Shown piece by piece: positions 54,178-64,000 of a stretch of 64,000 bases of DNA (within the stretch, counting starts at the first letter, position 1; each line of letters starts with the position of its first letter). A program made the translations under genes and the position numbers. Source of the DNA: Peribacillus simplex (GTDB lineage: Bacteria; Bacillota; Bacilli; Bacillales; DSM-1321); the NCBI RefSeq assembly GCF_001542915.1, contig NZ_LNNH01000051.1:1-64000 (forward strand), given 5' to 3'. The notes under the pieces are model-generated. The model saw only the letters and a list, made by a program, of their open reading frames with translations. It was not told where the DNA came from and did not search any database.

Positions 54178-55590
54178 TTACTTAATGATATGAATAGGAG
54201 TTCCAAGGGCCACTTCCGCAGCTTCCATTGTAATTTCCCCTAAAGTTGGGTGCGCGTGGATCGTCATCGCGATATCTTCGGCAGTCATGCCTGCTTCGAT
54301 GGCCAAGCCAAGTTCCGCGATCATATCAGATGCGTTCGGCCCTGCGATTTGTGCTCCAATAACCAATCCATCTTCTTTGCGAGTGATAAGCTTCACAAAT
54401 CCATCAGTATTGTTTAAAGATAGAGCACGTCCATTTGCAGCGAATGGGAACTTGGAAGCAAGCGCTTCAATTCCAGCTTCCTTCGCTTCTTTTTCATTAT
54501 AGCCGACAGATGCAAGTTCCGGTTCAGAGAATACAACAGCCGGAATGGCAAGGTAGTCGATTTCTGATGAATGTCCAGCAATGGCTTCGGCTGCAATTTT
54601 ACCTTCATAAGAAGCTTTATGAGCCAATTGAGGTCCAGAAACGATATCACCGATCGCATAGATGTTTTTCACGCTTGTACGGCATTGTTTATCCGTTTCG
54701 ATCAAACCGCGATCCGTCATTTTGATTCCGACTTGCTCAAGACCGATTTCGGCAGTATTAGGACGACGTCCCACAGTAACCAATACGTAATCAGCTTCGA
54801 CTTTTTTCTCTTCGCCTTTTGCTTCATAAGTAACGGTTACGCCTGTTTCGGTTTCTTCCACGCCTTTGGCATTTGCTTTCGTAACAATTTCAGCACCTTT
54901 GTTTTTAAGGTTACGTTTAACAAGTGCTGCCATTTGTTTTTCGAAACCAGCTGAAAGAATTTCTTCCGTGCCTTCAAGAATCGTCACTTTAGTGCCAAAG
55001 CTTGCGAATGCTCCGCCAAGCTCCGTACCGATGTAACCTCCGCCGATTACTACCATTGATTTTGGAACTTCATCCAAAGCAAGGGCACCAGTAGAGTTAA
55101 TTACGCGTTTCGTATATTTAAATGACGGAATCTCGATTGGTGATGAACCAGTGGCGATGATCGCGTTTTTAAATGTATATGTTTGGGCTGAGTCTTCATT
55201 CATAACACGGATGCTGTTTTCATCAACGAAATACGCTTCGCCTGTTACAACTTCCACGTTATTTCCTTTTAGCAGGCCGCTGACGCCGCCCGTTAATTTT
55301 TTGACAACAGTACCTTTCCAAGCTTGTACTTTAGAAAAATCAACAGAAACTTTTTCTGCAAAGATCCCCATGTCTTCTGAATGCTGAGCTTCATGGAAAC
55401 GGTGTCCCGCCGAAATTAAAGCTTTCGATGGAATACAGCCTACATTCAAACAAACTCCGCCGATTGTTCCTTTTTCAACGACCGTAACTTTTTGTCCAAG
55501 CTGTGCTGCACGAATTGCTGCAACATATCCCCCTGGGCCTGAACCGATCACTAAAGTATCTGTTTCGATTGGAAAATCTCCTACAACCAT
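54178..55590 (-). CDS. pdhD: Dihydrolipoyl dehydrogenase (E3)
   Basis: The 470-residue FAD enzyme reoxidises dihydrolipoamide in the pyruvate dehydrogenase complex. [20 protein letters not shown] is the FAD motif, the redox pair is Cys47/Cys52 in [35 protein letters not shown] binds NAD, and [15 protein letters not shown] near the end has the catalytic His-Glu pair. It follows pdhC by 3 bases. Confidence 0.97.
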   Translation of the reverse strand: MVVGDFPIETDTLVIGSGPGGYVAAIRAAQLGQKVTVVEKGTIGGVCLNVGCIPSKALISAGHRFHEAQHSEDMGIFAEKVSVDFSKVQAWKGTVVKKLTGGVSGLLKGNNVEVVTGEAYFVDENSIRVMNEDSAQTYTFKNAIIATGSSPIEIPSFKYTKRVINSTGALALDEVPKSMVVIGGGYIGTELGGAFASFGTKVTILEGTEEILSAGFEKQMAALVKRNLKNKGAEIVTKANAKGVEETETGVTVTYEAKGEEKKVEADYVLVTVGRRPNTAEIGLEQVGIKMTDRGLIETDKQCRTSVKNIYAIGDIVSGPQLAHKASYEGKIAAEAIAGHSSEIDYLAIPAVVFSEPELASVGYNEKEAKEAGIEALASKFPFAANGRALSLNNTDGFVKLITRKEDGLVIGAQIAGPNASDMIAELGLAIEAGMTAEDIAMTIHAHPTLGEITMEAAEVALGTPIHIIK

Positions 55591-55593
55591 TAT

Positions 55594-56955
55594 TTACGCC
55601 TCCATTAACAATAATTCTGGGTCGTTCAATAACTTTTTGATATGATTCAATGCATTTTGAGCAGTTGCTCCATCAATCATGCGGTGATCAAAGCTCAGTG
55701 ATAATGCCAGAACTGGAGCGGCGATAATTTCCCCGTCGCGTACAATTGCTTTTTCGGCAATGCGTCCAATACCTAGAATGGCAACTTCTGGGTGATTGAT
55801 TACAGGTGTGAACCATTGGCCGCCTGCTGAACCGATATTCGTGATCGAGCATGATGCACCTTTCATTTCGTTAGGTGCCAATTTTCCATCACGAGCTTTT
55901 GTGGCTAATTCATTGATTTCTTGTGAAATAGCAAAAGGTGATTTACGATCTGCATCTTTAACAACCGGAACGAGCAAGCCTTTGTCTGTATCTGCCGCAA
56001 TTCCGATATTGTAATAGTGTTTATGGATAATCTCACTAGCCTCATCATCAAATGATGTGTTAAGCATAGGGAATTCACGCAATGCACTTGTTAACGCTTT
56101 AACAACATAAGGAAGGAATGTAAGCTTAATTCCTTTTGCAGCGGCAACATCCTTGAATTTCTTGCGGTGAGCGACGAGTAACGTCACATCGACTTCATCC
56201 ATCAATGTTACATGTGGAGCTGTCTGCTTGGATTTAACCATCGCTTTAGCGATCGCTTTTCTCATGCCGCTCATTTTCTCGCGAGTTTCAGGATATTGAC
56301 CTTCTGGAATGGACACTTTAGCTTTTTCAGTCGTTTCCTTTTCACCTTGTTGTTGTGAAGCTTCACTTTCAGCTGCTGGCTGCTGTGGAGCGGATTTGCC
56401 ATTTTTGAACGCATCGATGTCTTCTTTCATGATACGGCCGTTATCCCCGGAACCAGCAACCTCACGAATGTTTACCCCTTGTTCGCGTGCATATTTCCTA
56501 ACAGAAGGCATGGCGATGATACGACGTGAAGGATCCACCTCAACCTGTGGCTGTGCTCCTGCGCCCGTTTCTGCACTATTGGCTTGATCCGGTGCAGCCT
56601 CTTTCTTGACTTCTTGTCCAGCTTCAGCAGTAGCTTGAACCTGAGCCTCCGTATCCTTATCGCCTTCAGCCTTCTCTTCGTCTCCATGATCCCCTTTGAA
56701 CTGAAGATTTTCATATCCTGGAGCATCGAATTTTACAAGAACATCACCAACAACGGCAACCGTTCCTTCTTCAACAAGGATTTCTTCCACGGTACCTTCA
56801 ACAGGTGATGGAATTTCTACAACGGCTTTATCGTTTTGAACCTCGCAAAGCACGTCATCTTCTTGAATCTTATCTCCTGGTTTTACAAACCATTTCACTA
56901 TTTCACCTTCGTGTATACCTTCTCCGATATCTGGGAGTCTAAATTGGAATGCCAC
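55594..56955 (-). CDS. pdhC: Dihydrolipoamide acetyltransferase (E2)
   Basis: The 453-residue core enzyme has one lipoyl domain (lipoate on Lys43 in [13 protein letters not shown]), an Ala/Gln/Glu-rich linker, a peripheral subunit-binding domain ([20 protein letters not shown] near 146), a second linker rich in Gln, Ala and Ser, and a catalytic domain ending [20 protein letters not shown] with the His-Asp pair. The start is the GTG at 56955 with a perfect AGGAGGT site; three codons earlier is an ATG inside that site. It lies 121 bases after pdhB, longer than other gaps in the operon. Confidence 0.96.
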   Translation of the reverse strand: MAFQFRLPDIGEGIHEGEIVKWFVKPGDKIQEDDVLCEVQNDKAVVEIPSPVEGTVEEILVEEGTVAVVGDVLVKFDAPGYENLQFKGDHGDEEKAEGDKDTEAQVQATAEAGQEVKKEAAPDQANSAETGAGAQPQVEVDPSRRIIAMPSVRKYAREQGVNIREVAGSGDNGRIMKEDIDAFKNGKSAPQQPAAESEASQQQGEKETTEKAKVSIPEGQYPETREKMSGMRKAIAKAMVKSKQTAPHVTLMDEVDVTLLVAHRKKFKDVAAAKGIKLTFLPYVVKALTSALREFPMLNTSFDDEASEIIHKHYYNIGIAADTDKGLLVPVVKDADRKSPFAISQEINELATKARDGKLAPNEMKGASCSITNIGSAGGQWFTPVINHPEVAILGIGRIAEKAIVRDGEIIAAPVLALSLSFDHRMIDGATAQNALNHIKKLLNDPELLLMEA

Positions 56956-57076
56956 TGAGTTCAACCTCCTATATTAAATCATACTTAGTGCTTCGAATAA
57001 AGTCCTTTATCTTGCATTTCATTCATGCTAATTCTTTCTCAAGCAAGCACTTTCATTCGCGTTACTCAAGATTAAG

Positions 57077-58054
57077 TTAAAACGTTAAGACTTTAGTCGC
57101 CGTTTCCATAATGTCTTTATAATTAGGGAGCCATACTGTTTCAGCTTGAGAGAACGGGAATACCGTATCAGCAGCTGCCACTCGCAATACAGGAGCATCC
57201 AAGCTTAAGATGGCACGTTCGTTAATCTCTGCAACAACATTCGCTGCTATACCAGCTTGTTTTTGTGCTTCTTGAACAACGATGGCGCGTCCCGTTTTTT
57301 CTACAGAAGCAATGATCGTGTCAATATCAAGTGGAGATACAGTCCTTAAGTCGACAACCTCGACAGAATGACCATCCTTGGCCAATTCTTCCGCTGCCTT
57401 GATGGATTCTTGTACCATCGCACCGTAAGTTATGATGGATAAATCCGTTCCTTCTCTTTTCACATCCGCTTTTCCTAACGGAATTGTATACTCTTCTTCA
57501 GGCACTTCCTGACGGAACGAGCGGTACAATTTCATGTGCTCAAGGAAAATGACAGGATCGTTATCACGAATTGCCGAAATCAATAAGCCTTTTGCATCGT
57601 AAGGAGTTGAAGGGATAACTACCTTTAACCCTGGTTGCTGGGCCATTAAACCTTCTAAGCTATCCGCATGCATTTCCGGAGTATGCACTCCGCCTCCGAA
57701 TGGTGAACGAATCGTAACAGGCGCACTGTAACGTCCGCCTGAACGGTAGCGCATACGAGCAAGCTGACCGCTTACGGAGTCCATTACTTCATATATAAAT
57801 CCGAAGAATTGAATTTCAGGAACAGGACGGAAACCTTGTAAAGAAAGACCGACCGCTAATCCACCGATTCCAGATTCGGCAAGGGGAGTGTCAAACACAC
57901 GATCTTCGCCGAATTCTTTTTGAAGATTTTCCGTTGCACGGAATACTCCACCATTAAGACCGACATCTTCTCCAAAAACGAGTACGTTTTCGTCATTTTT
58001 TAGTTCTGTACGTAATGCTTCTGTAATTGCTTGGATCATCGTCAATTGAGCCAT
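57077..58054 (-). CDS. pdhB: Pyruvate dehydrogenase E1 beta subunit
   Basis: The 325-residue subunit forms the alpha2beta2 E1 that decarboxylates pyruvate with thiamine diphosphate. [20 protein letters not shown] carries the cofactor-side glutamate, [17 protein letters not shown] follows, and [20 protein letters not shown] near 118 and [15 protein letters not shown] near 235 are typical. Only 3 bases separate it from pdhA. Confidence 0.97.
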   Translation of the reverse strand: MAQLTMIQAITEALRTELKNDENVLVFGEDVGLNGGVFRATENLQKEFGEDRVFDTPLAESGIGGLAVGLSLQGFRPVPEIQFFGFIYEVMDSVSGQLARMRYRSGGRYSAPVTIRSPFGGGVHTPEMHADSLEGLMAQQPGLKVVIPSTPYDAKGLLISAIRDNDPVIFLEHMKLYRSFRQEVPEEEYTIPLGKADVKREGTDLSIITYGAMVQESIKAAEELAKDGHSVEVVDLRTVSPLDIDTIIASVEKTGRAIVVQEAQKQAGIAANVVAEINERAILSLDAPVLRVAAADTVFPFSQAETVWLPNYKDIMETATKVLTF

Positions 58055-58057
58055 GGC

Positions 58058-59732
<1,675 letters not shown>

Positions 59733-59764
59733 AAAAAAAGGGCTGTGAGTGAGAATCACAGCCC
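59733..59764 (-). terminator. Terminator of ykyA
   Basis: On the minus strand GGGCTGTGA / TCACAGCCC is followed by seven T residues. Confidence 0.9.
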
Positions 59765-59772
59765 ATCAGTAT

Positions 59773-60438
59773 TTATTCTTTTGTTGAATTAGCCATTTCT
59801 ATGCCTGAACGATCATAAAAACTTTCTTTTTTTTGATTGGATTTTTCCGTTAAGGCGTTAAATTGCTTATTGGCTTTCAATACTTTTGCATATGAGGTAT
59901 TGATTTTCTTGATTTGCCCCTGCAGTTCATCCATCTTCAAATCTTCTTTTTTGAACAGGTCGTATAATTCTCGATCATAATCCAGGCTTTGCCGGTAGGC
60001 TTCATATAAGCTGTCGTATGTATCATAACGTTCCGTCATGACATTTACCATTTCAATCGCTTCTTTTTTTACTTTTTCATCCTCTATCTTACCTATTTGT
60101 TCATCCATCTTTTTAAATTCTTCTTTCGAGCTCTGCATACTAGTTTGTTCCTTTTCGATTATTGCTTCCCGTTGTTCGAGATTCTTGGTGGCTTCATCTG
60201 ATAGCTCTACGATTTGTTCATATTCATCCATTCCAAGTTTTATAATTTTTTCATACTGCTCTTTTTCTTTTTTCTCCAATTCATTAAGCGGCTCCTGATG
60301 TTCGTTGAAATCATTTTCCTTTTCTGCCGTTTTTTCTAAAATCTTTTGGATTTTTTCCTCTGGTGAACCATTAAAACAACCGGACATGATCAATGTAGTG
60401 GAAAAAAGTAAAATAACAATGGCGCCCAAACGCTTCAA
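59773..60438 (-). CDS. ykyA: YkyA-family cell-wall-binding lipoprotein
   Basis: The 221-residue protein has a lipobox (LIMSGC, cysteine near 21) and a nearly continuous coiled coil from about residue 28 to 205, rich in Glu and Lys. It matches YkyA, located upstream of pdhA in B. subtilis as well. Function is unknown; the coiled coil probably spans the wall zone outside the membrane. The start is a TTG (TTGAAGCGT) with AAGGAG upstream. Confidence 0.88.
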   Translation of the reverse strand: MKRLGAIVILLFSTTLIMSGCFNGSPEEKIQKILEKTAEKENDFNEHQEPLNELEKKEKEQYEKIIKLGMDEYEQIVELSDEATKNLEQREAIIEKEQTSMQSSKEEFKKMDEQIGKIEDEKVKKEAIEMVNVMTERYDTYDSLYEAYRQSLDYDRELYDLFKKEDLKMDELQGQIKKINTSYAKVLKANKQFNALTEKSNQKKESFYDRSGIEMANSTKE

Positions 60439-60655
60439 TATAGACAGCTCCTTCTGATAAGTTCTTCGAAGATTTAAATTCCTTTTGAATTTCCGTTATA
60501 GCAGCAGACCTCGTACTATCCATATTCATAACAGGATTTTTTCATTACTGGGCGTTAGCCTACACCCTTTAAACCTTACTGCATAGGCTGTAGGGACCGT
60601 TTCAAATCAGAGTGGTCAACAAGTAAAAACAATACAAATACGGAGGTATGAAATT

Positions 60656-60817
60656 ATGTATGGAGGTTACAACCAGGAATGTTGTTATCCGGTTTCAGCT
60701 GCACCCAGCTATGGTTATGGTGAGCAATGTGGTGGCGGTGGAGGCTTCGGATGCGGCTTCGCCTTGATCATCGTCCTTTTCATCCTGCTCATCATCGTCG
60801 GCGCTTGCTTATGCTAA
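60656..60817 (+). CDS. YjcZ-family sporulation miniprotein
   Basis: The 53-residue frame begins MYGGYNQECCYPVSAAPSYG, has a glycine and cysteine run around CGGGGGFGCG, and ends with a single membrane helix FALIIVLFILLIIVGACLC. This is the pattern of the YjcZ family of tiny spore proteins found in several copies in Bacillus. The ATG has CGGAGGT upstream. B. subtilis has no member at this site. It stands alone between ykyA and def. Confidence 0.87.
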   Translation: MYGGYNQECCYPVSAAPSYGYGEQCGGGGGFGCGFALIIVLFILLIIVGACLC

Positions 60818-61062
60818 ACAGATAATTACTATTACCTTTACCCGAAAATGTTATCTATTTACCCTGATTCAAAAAAAAAGATGTACTTTTTTCTTTTGAC
60901 CTTAACTCGAAAATAAAACAATGGGTGGGATAGGGATTTACCCAAGGGTTCGCCTCCTATCCCATGCTATTAATAGTTGTGATCATTCCATTAACTTTTG
61001 GCATGTTTTTTGTTAAAATAACCCTATACATATCAATGACAGTACGATGGGGGTGAAAAACG

Positions 61063-61617
61063 ATGCTTACTATGGATGATTTTGTTAAAGAAGACGATCC
61101 TATCTTGAGGAAAGTCGCAGTGGAGGTCCCTCTCCCGGCATCAGATGCCGATAAGCAGCTTTTGGCCAGCTTGATGGAATATGTGCAAAACAGCCAGAAG
61201 CCTGATATTGCCGCCCTCTACGGACTGCGTGCAGGAATTGGCTTGGCCGCACCACAGGTGAATGTTTCTAAAAGAATGATTGCGGTTCATTTAAAAGAAA
61301 AAGATGATAAACTGTACAGCTATGCGCTTTTCAACCCTAAGCTCCTAAGCCATTCAGTGGAGAAAGCCTACTTGACTACAGGAGAAGGTTGCCTTTCCGT
61401 TAACCGGCCTGTCTCAGGCTATGTACCACGTTATGCTAGAATTACGGTTGGAGGTACGGATTTGGAAGGAAATTCGGTCCTGCTCCGGCTGAAAGGCATC
61501 CCAGCCATTTGCTTTCAGCATGAAATCGACCATTTGAATGGAATTATGTTTTATGATCGCATCAATAAGGAGGACCCTTATGCCGTGCCGGATCATTCGA
61601 TCGCGGTGGAACGGTGA
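61063..61617 (+). CDS. def: Peptide deformylase
   Basis: The 184-residue metalloenzyme removes the formyl group from new proteins. Motif 1 is GIGLAAPQVNV near 58, motif 2 EGCLSV near 110 with the metal cysteine, motif 3 QHEIDHLNGIMFYDRI near 152 with two metal histidines and the catalytic glutamate. The insertion before motif 1 marks the Gram-positive type 2 form (YkrB/DefB). The ATG has GGGGGTGA upstream. Terminator at 61630. Confidence 0.96.
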   Translation: MLTMDDFVKEDDPILRKVAVEVPLPASDADKQLLASLMEYVQNSQKPDIAALYGLRAGIGLAAPQVNVSKRMIAVHLKEKDDKLYSYALFNPKLLSHSVEKAYLTTGEGCLSVNRPVSGYVPRYARITVGGTDLEGNSVLLRLKGIPAICFQHEIDHLNGIMFYDRINKEDPYAVPDHSIAVER

Positions 61618-61629
61618 TCCTTTTGGGTG

Positions 61630-61665
61630 AAAAACTCCCGTCTGTTGTCCGACGGGAGTTTTTAT
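61630..61665. terminator. Bidirectional terminator between def and ykrA
   Basis: AAAACTCCCGTC / GACGGGAGTTTT is followed by T-rich sequence on both strands. Confidence 0.88.
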
Positions 61666-61668
61666 TTT

Positions 61669-62436
61669 TTAAATGAGTTCAAGTTCTTTCAAGCCAAAAA
61701 ATATTCCATCCTCATCGACAGCCTTCGTTACAAAGTCTGCCTCCTGCTTCACAAGTTGGCCGGCATTCCCCATCGCCACGCCATAGCCTGCTACTTTTAG
61801 CATTTCAATATCATTTAACCCATCTCCAAAGGCATAAACATCTTCGAGCGCGAACCCGACTTTTTCCATTAATATTTTTATGCCTTCTGCTTTTGATCCT
61901 CCAAACGGAAGTACATCCGTTGAATAAGGATGCCATCTAATGAAATGGAAGTCATCATAATTCCCTACATAATCCGTTTCTTCATCTTCGGAGCAAAATA
62001 ATAATGCCTGATATATTTCATGATCCTCATAAAAATCGGCCACATGCTCAGGATGGGGGAATTTCAAGGTGCTAATGGCCTCTTCGATTCGCTCATGATG
62101 AGGCACGCTTGATTTCATCGTTTCTTCATTCATGAAGACGATCGGGATTTCATTTTTCTCAGCATGATCGTGAAGCTTCCTTACCTCTGATTTGCTCAAC
62201 GGGTTTTTATAAACCACTTTCCCTTCAAACACGACATACTGCCCATTGAAACTCACGAACGTATCGATGCCAAGTTCTTCCCTCAATGATTCGAACATGA
62301 AAGGAGCCCTTCCTGTTGCGATCGCAACAAACACCCCGCTATCCTGCAGCTGCTTAACCGCCTTTTTCGTAGAGGCAGGTAATTTTTTGTCATGATCCAG
62401 CAATGTTCCGTCAATATCAAAAAATACGATTTTCAC
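61669..62436 (-). CDS. ykrA: Cof-type HAD-superfamily phosphatase YkrA
   Basis: The 255-residue protein shows all four HAD motifs: IVFFDIDGTLLDHDKKLP (nucleophile Asp near 7), VAIATGRAPFMFE near 38, a lysine in GGSKAEGIKILMEK near 180, and YAFGDGLNDIEMLKVAGYGV near 205. The C2-type cap points to the Cof family, which dephosphorylates small sugar phosphates or flavin-type compounds; the true substrate is unknown. It starts at a GTG. Convergent with def. Confidence 0.92.
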   Translation of the reverse strand: MKIVFFDIDGTLLDHDKKLPASTKKAVKQLQDSGVFVAIATGRAPFMFESLREELGIDTFVSFNGQYVVFEGKVVYKNPLSKSEVRKLHDHAEKNEIPIVFMNEETMKSSVPHHERIEEAISTLKFPHPEHVADFYEDHEIYQALLFCSEDEETDYVGNYDDFHFIRWHPYSTDVLPFGGSKAEGIKILMEKVGFALEDVYAFGDGLNDIEMLKVAGYGVAMGNAGQLVKQEADFVTKAVDEDGIFFGLKELELI

Positions 62437-62694
62437 TAATCATTCACTTCCAATTCATTCGGATTTATCCTTTTCTAATATGTACCCATTTAATAATTGT
62501 CATCAAGATAAGTCAAGTAACTGTGCCAAATTCCACGCTAAGTCACGTTTTTTATTCGGGGACGTGCATATACTATCGTTAAGGGTCCACCTACCCGGCC
62601 TCCATTTAATATTTCTCCTTACTTCCCCACAAACTCATTTAGCCGTCGTTCGGGCCTTTTTTTCAAAAATGGAACAAGTACTTGTAAAGACATA

Positions 62695-62722
62695 TTTACA
62701 TTATTGAATAATCCTATACAAT
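62695..62722 (+). promoter_or_regulatory. Possible sigma-A promoter for the 23-residue peptide
   Basis: TTTACA (62695-62700) and TACAAT (62717-62722) are 16 bases apart, just upstream of the ribosome site at 62730-62735. Confidence 0.45.
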
Positions 62723-62745
62723 AATACTAAGGGAGTGTGATCGCC

Positions 62746-62817
62746 ATGTTAAAAAAGCTTCGTAAAAAGCTTGTAAAACAGTGGAATGATCTTTTAAGAA
62801 AAAAATCCATCGCATGA
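62746..62817 (+). CDS. Putative 23-residue basic amphipathic peptide
   Basis: A short frame MLKKLRKKLVKQWNDLLRKK plus SIA lies behind AAGGGAG at 62730-62736 and a promoter-like sequence. The peptide has eight lysine or arginine residues beyond position 2, and its leucines, valine and tryptophan recur every three to four residues, which suggests an amphipathic helix that could bind membrane or RNA. I know no named homologue. Expression is unproven, and the frame is short enough to arise by chance. Confidence 0.45.
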   Translation: MLKKLRKKLVKQWNDLLRKKSIA

Positions 62818-63338
62818 TTCGCCATTCATTTCTTGCCATGGCCGTCATCCATTTGCGAATTTTTTTCGGACAGCCCTTCAAAAACTTGCGGAGGGCTTCT
62901 TCCTTGTTGTAAAGTTCTTGTTAAGCATTCTTTCCATTGGCCATGTAACAGCCAACCAATGGGTACCATACATATTTCGTGTTGAATAGGAGCCGTTATT
63001 CTTTCTTGAAACGCTGGGTTAGGCGGGAAGAAAACATTGATCATTCCAGTAATCGAGATAAGCTGAAATCGCCTGAAAACGTGCTGTCCGAAACTTTCTT
63101 TGCCGATTTAAGTTTTACACTTAGTAAAAACGGTTAGGATAGAGGATAGAGGACTAAACGGACCGGCAATCTATTTTTTATATACTTTGGCAGACATTAG
63201 TATATTTGGTTCAGCAAAACCCCTTCCGTTTTCATGGCGGAGCTGGGTTTATTTTTACATGATGTTGAAAAACATGTAAAAATTGTTGTTTTTATATATA
63301 ATGAAAAAAGCAATGCACACAAGTGAGGAGAGATTTAA
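62818..63338. other. Intergenic region before rpoY-rnjA
   Basis: No gene is supported. A weak hairpin with T-rich end (AAACCC... GGGTTT, about 63217-63255) may end a short transcript, and the rpoY promoter should lie in 63260-63310 (TATATATAAT at about 63293-63302). Confidence 0.45.
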
Positions 63339-63548
63339 ATGGTTTTTAAGGTATACTATCAAGTAACCATATCAGAGGTTCCCATCAGGGAGAATACGAA
63401 AACGATGTTTGTCGAAGGTGAATCCGTTCGCGACGTTCGTCTAAAATTAAAGAAAGAACCTTACAACGTAGAAATCGTACTGCCCGTAACCGGAGCCTAT
63501 CTAGACTATGAAAAACAAAATGAAGATTACAAAGTATTGGAGCTATAA
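63339..63548 (+). CDS. rpoY: RNA polymerase epsilon subunit
   Basis: The 69-residue protein matches RpoY/YkzG, a small RNA polymerase subunit of Firmicutes that binds near the secondary channel side of the enzyme. FKVYYQVTISEVPIRENTKT and KLKKEPYNVEIVLPVTGAYL are the family landmarks. The ATG has GTGAGGAG upstream. Its gene is directly upstream of rnjA, 3 bases apart, as in B. subtilis. Confidence 0.95.
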   Translation: MVFKVYYQVTISEVPIRENTKTMFVEGESVRDVRLKLKKEPYNVEIVLPVTGAYLDYEKQNEDYKVLEL

Positions 63549-63551
63549 TTT

Positions 63552-64000
63552 ATGAAATTCGTAAAAAATGATCAAACAGCTGTATTCGCCCTGGGCGGTT
63601 TAGGCGAAATCGGTAAGAACACATACGCGGTTCAGTTTCAAGACGAGATCATCGTCATTGATGCTGGAATTAAATTTCCGGAAGATGAACTTCTCGGTAT
63701 TGACTATGTGATTCCAGATTACAGCTATTTAGAGAAAAATGTAGATAAAATTAAAGGTGTCTTCATCACGCATGGCCATGAAGACCATATTGGCGGGATT
63801 CCCTATTTACTTAGAAAAGTGAATGTCCCGGTATACGGCGGGAAACTGGCACTTGGGTTGCTTCGCAACAAATTGGAAGAACACGGCCTTTTACGTCAGA
63901 CGACGATGATCGAAATCAGCGAAGATGAAGTGATCAAGTTCCGGAAGACTTCCGTTTCTTTCTTCAGGACGACACACAGTATCCCGGATTCTTACGGAAT
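63552..64000 (+). CDS. rnjA: Ribonuclease J1 (5' part, runs off window end)
   Basis: The first 149 codons of RNase J1 are present. [20 protein letters not shown] begins the metallo-beta-lactamase domain, [10 protein letters not shown] follows, and [20 protein letters not shown] contains the HxHxDH zinc motif near residue 74. RNase J1 is a 5' exonuclease and endonuclease central to mRNA decay and rRNA maturation. It is coupled to rpoY. The remaining beta-CASP and C-terminal parts lie beyond the window. Confidence 0.97.
   Translation, partial: MKFVKNDQTAVFALGGLGEIGKNTYAVQFQDEIIVIDAGIKFPEDELLGIDYVIPDYSYLEKNVDKIKGVFITHGHEDHIGGIPYLLRKVNVPVYGGKLALGLLRNKLEEHGLLRQTTMIEISEDEVIKFRKTSVSFFRTTHSIPDSYG

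Noticed and set aside
62826-63044. 72-residue minus-strand frame between ykrA and rpoY
   Set aside because: No ribosome site, no recognisable family, and it is not in any evident transcript.

Overview
The window is a piece of a low-to-moderate GC, endospore-forming Bacillaceae chromosome. The gene order follows the long block that in Bacillus subtilis runs rnjA-rpoY-ykrA-def-ykyA-pdhABCD-SR1-speA-yktA-yktB-ykzI-yktC-ylaF to ylaN-pycA-ctaABCDEFG-ylbC to ylbQ-bshC, read here from right to left. Spore genes (ylbJ/spoVV, ylbD, ylbO, csfG, ylaJ, a YjcZ-type miniprotein), bacillithiol synthesis (bshC), caa3-type cytochrome oxidase and RNase J1 support this. A Peribacillus or Bacillus simplex-like species is my best guess, from gene content only. 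I saw no tRNA, rRNA, CRISPR array or prophage.

Layout: 1-900 is the 3' end of an IS1182-type transposase plus eroded repeat DNA. 901-19600 holds bshC, panE, ylbP, ylbO, an enoyl-CoA hydratase, rpmF with ylbN, ylbM, ylbL, ylbK, ylbJ, coaD, rsmD, csfG RNA, ylbG, ricF/ylbF, ylbE, ylbD, a thioesterase, ylbC and yugN. 19100-27700 is the respiratory block: ctaM(yozB)-like, ctaG, ctaF, ctaE, ctaD, ctaC, ctaB and divergent ctaA. 28063-41130 holds pycA, ylaN, ylaL, ylaK, ylaJ, ylaI, ylaH, typA, ylaF, yktC, ykzI and yktB. 41452-48540 is a complete seven-gene trp operon (trpEGDCFBA, minus strand) behind two tandem tRNA-Trp T-boxes. 48581-64000 holds yktA, a nitronate monooxygenase-like gene, speA, the dual-function RNA SR1 with its peptide, a polysaccharide deacetylase, pdhABCD, ykyA, a YjcZ miniprotein, def, ykrA, an unannotated 23-residue peptide, rpoY and the start of rnjA.

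The functional themes are central metabolism (pyruvate dehydrogenase, pyruvate carboxylase, tryptophan), aerobic respiration (structural oxidase genes beside heme A synthesis and assembly factors), RNA metabolism (RNase J1, RicF, RsmD, TmcAL) and sporulation. The best regulatory signals are the tandem T-boxes, the SR1 promoter with CcpN-like and cre-like sites, the sigma-F/G promoter of csfG, and an unidentified, apparently structured leader upstream of ylbP (about 4145-4380). Compared with B. subtilis, ylaM, ftsW, ylbA and ylbB are missing from their usual places, and the trp operon has been inserted between yktB and yktA.
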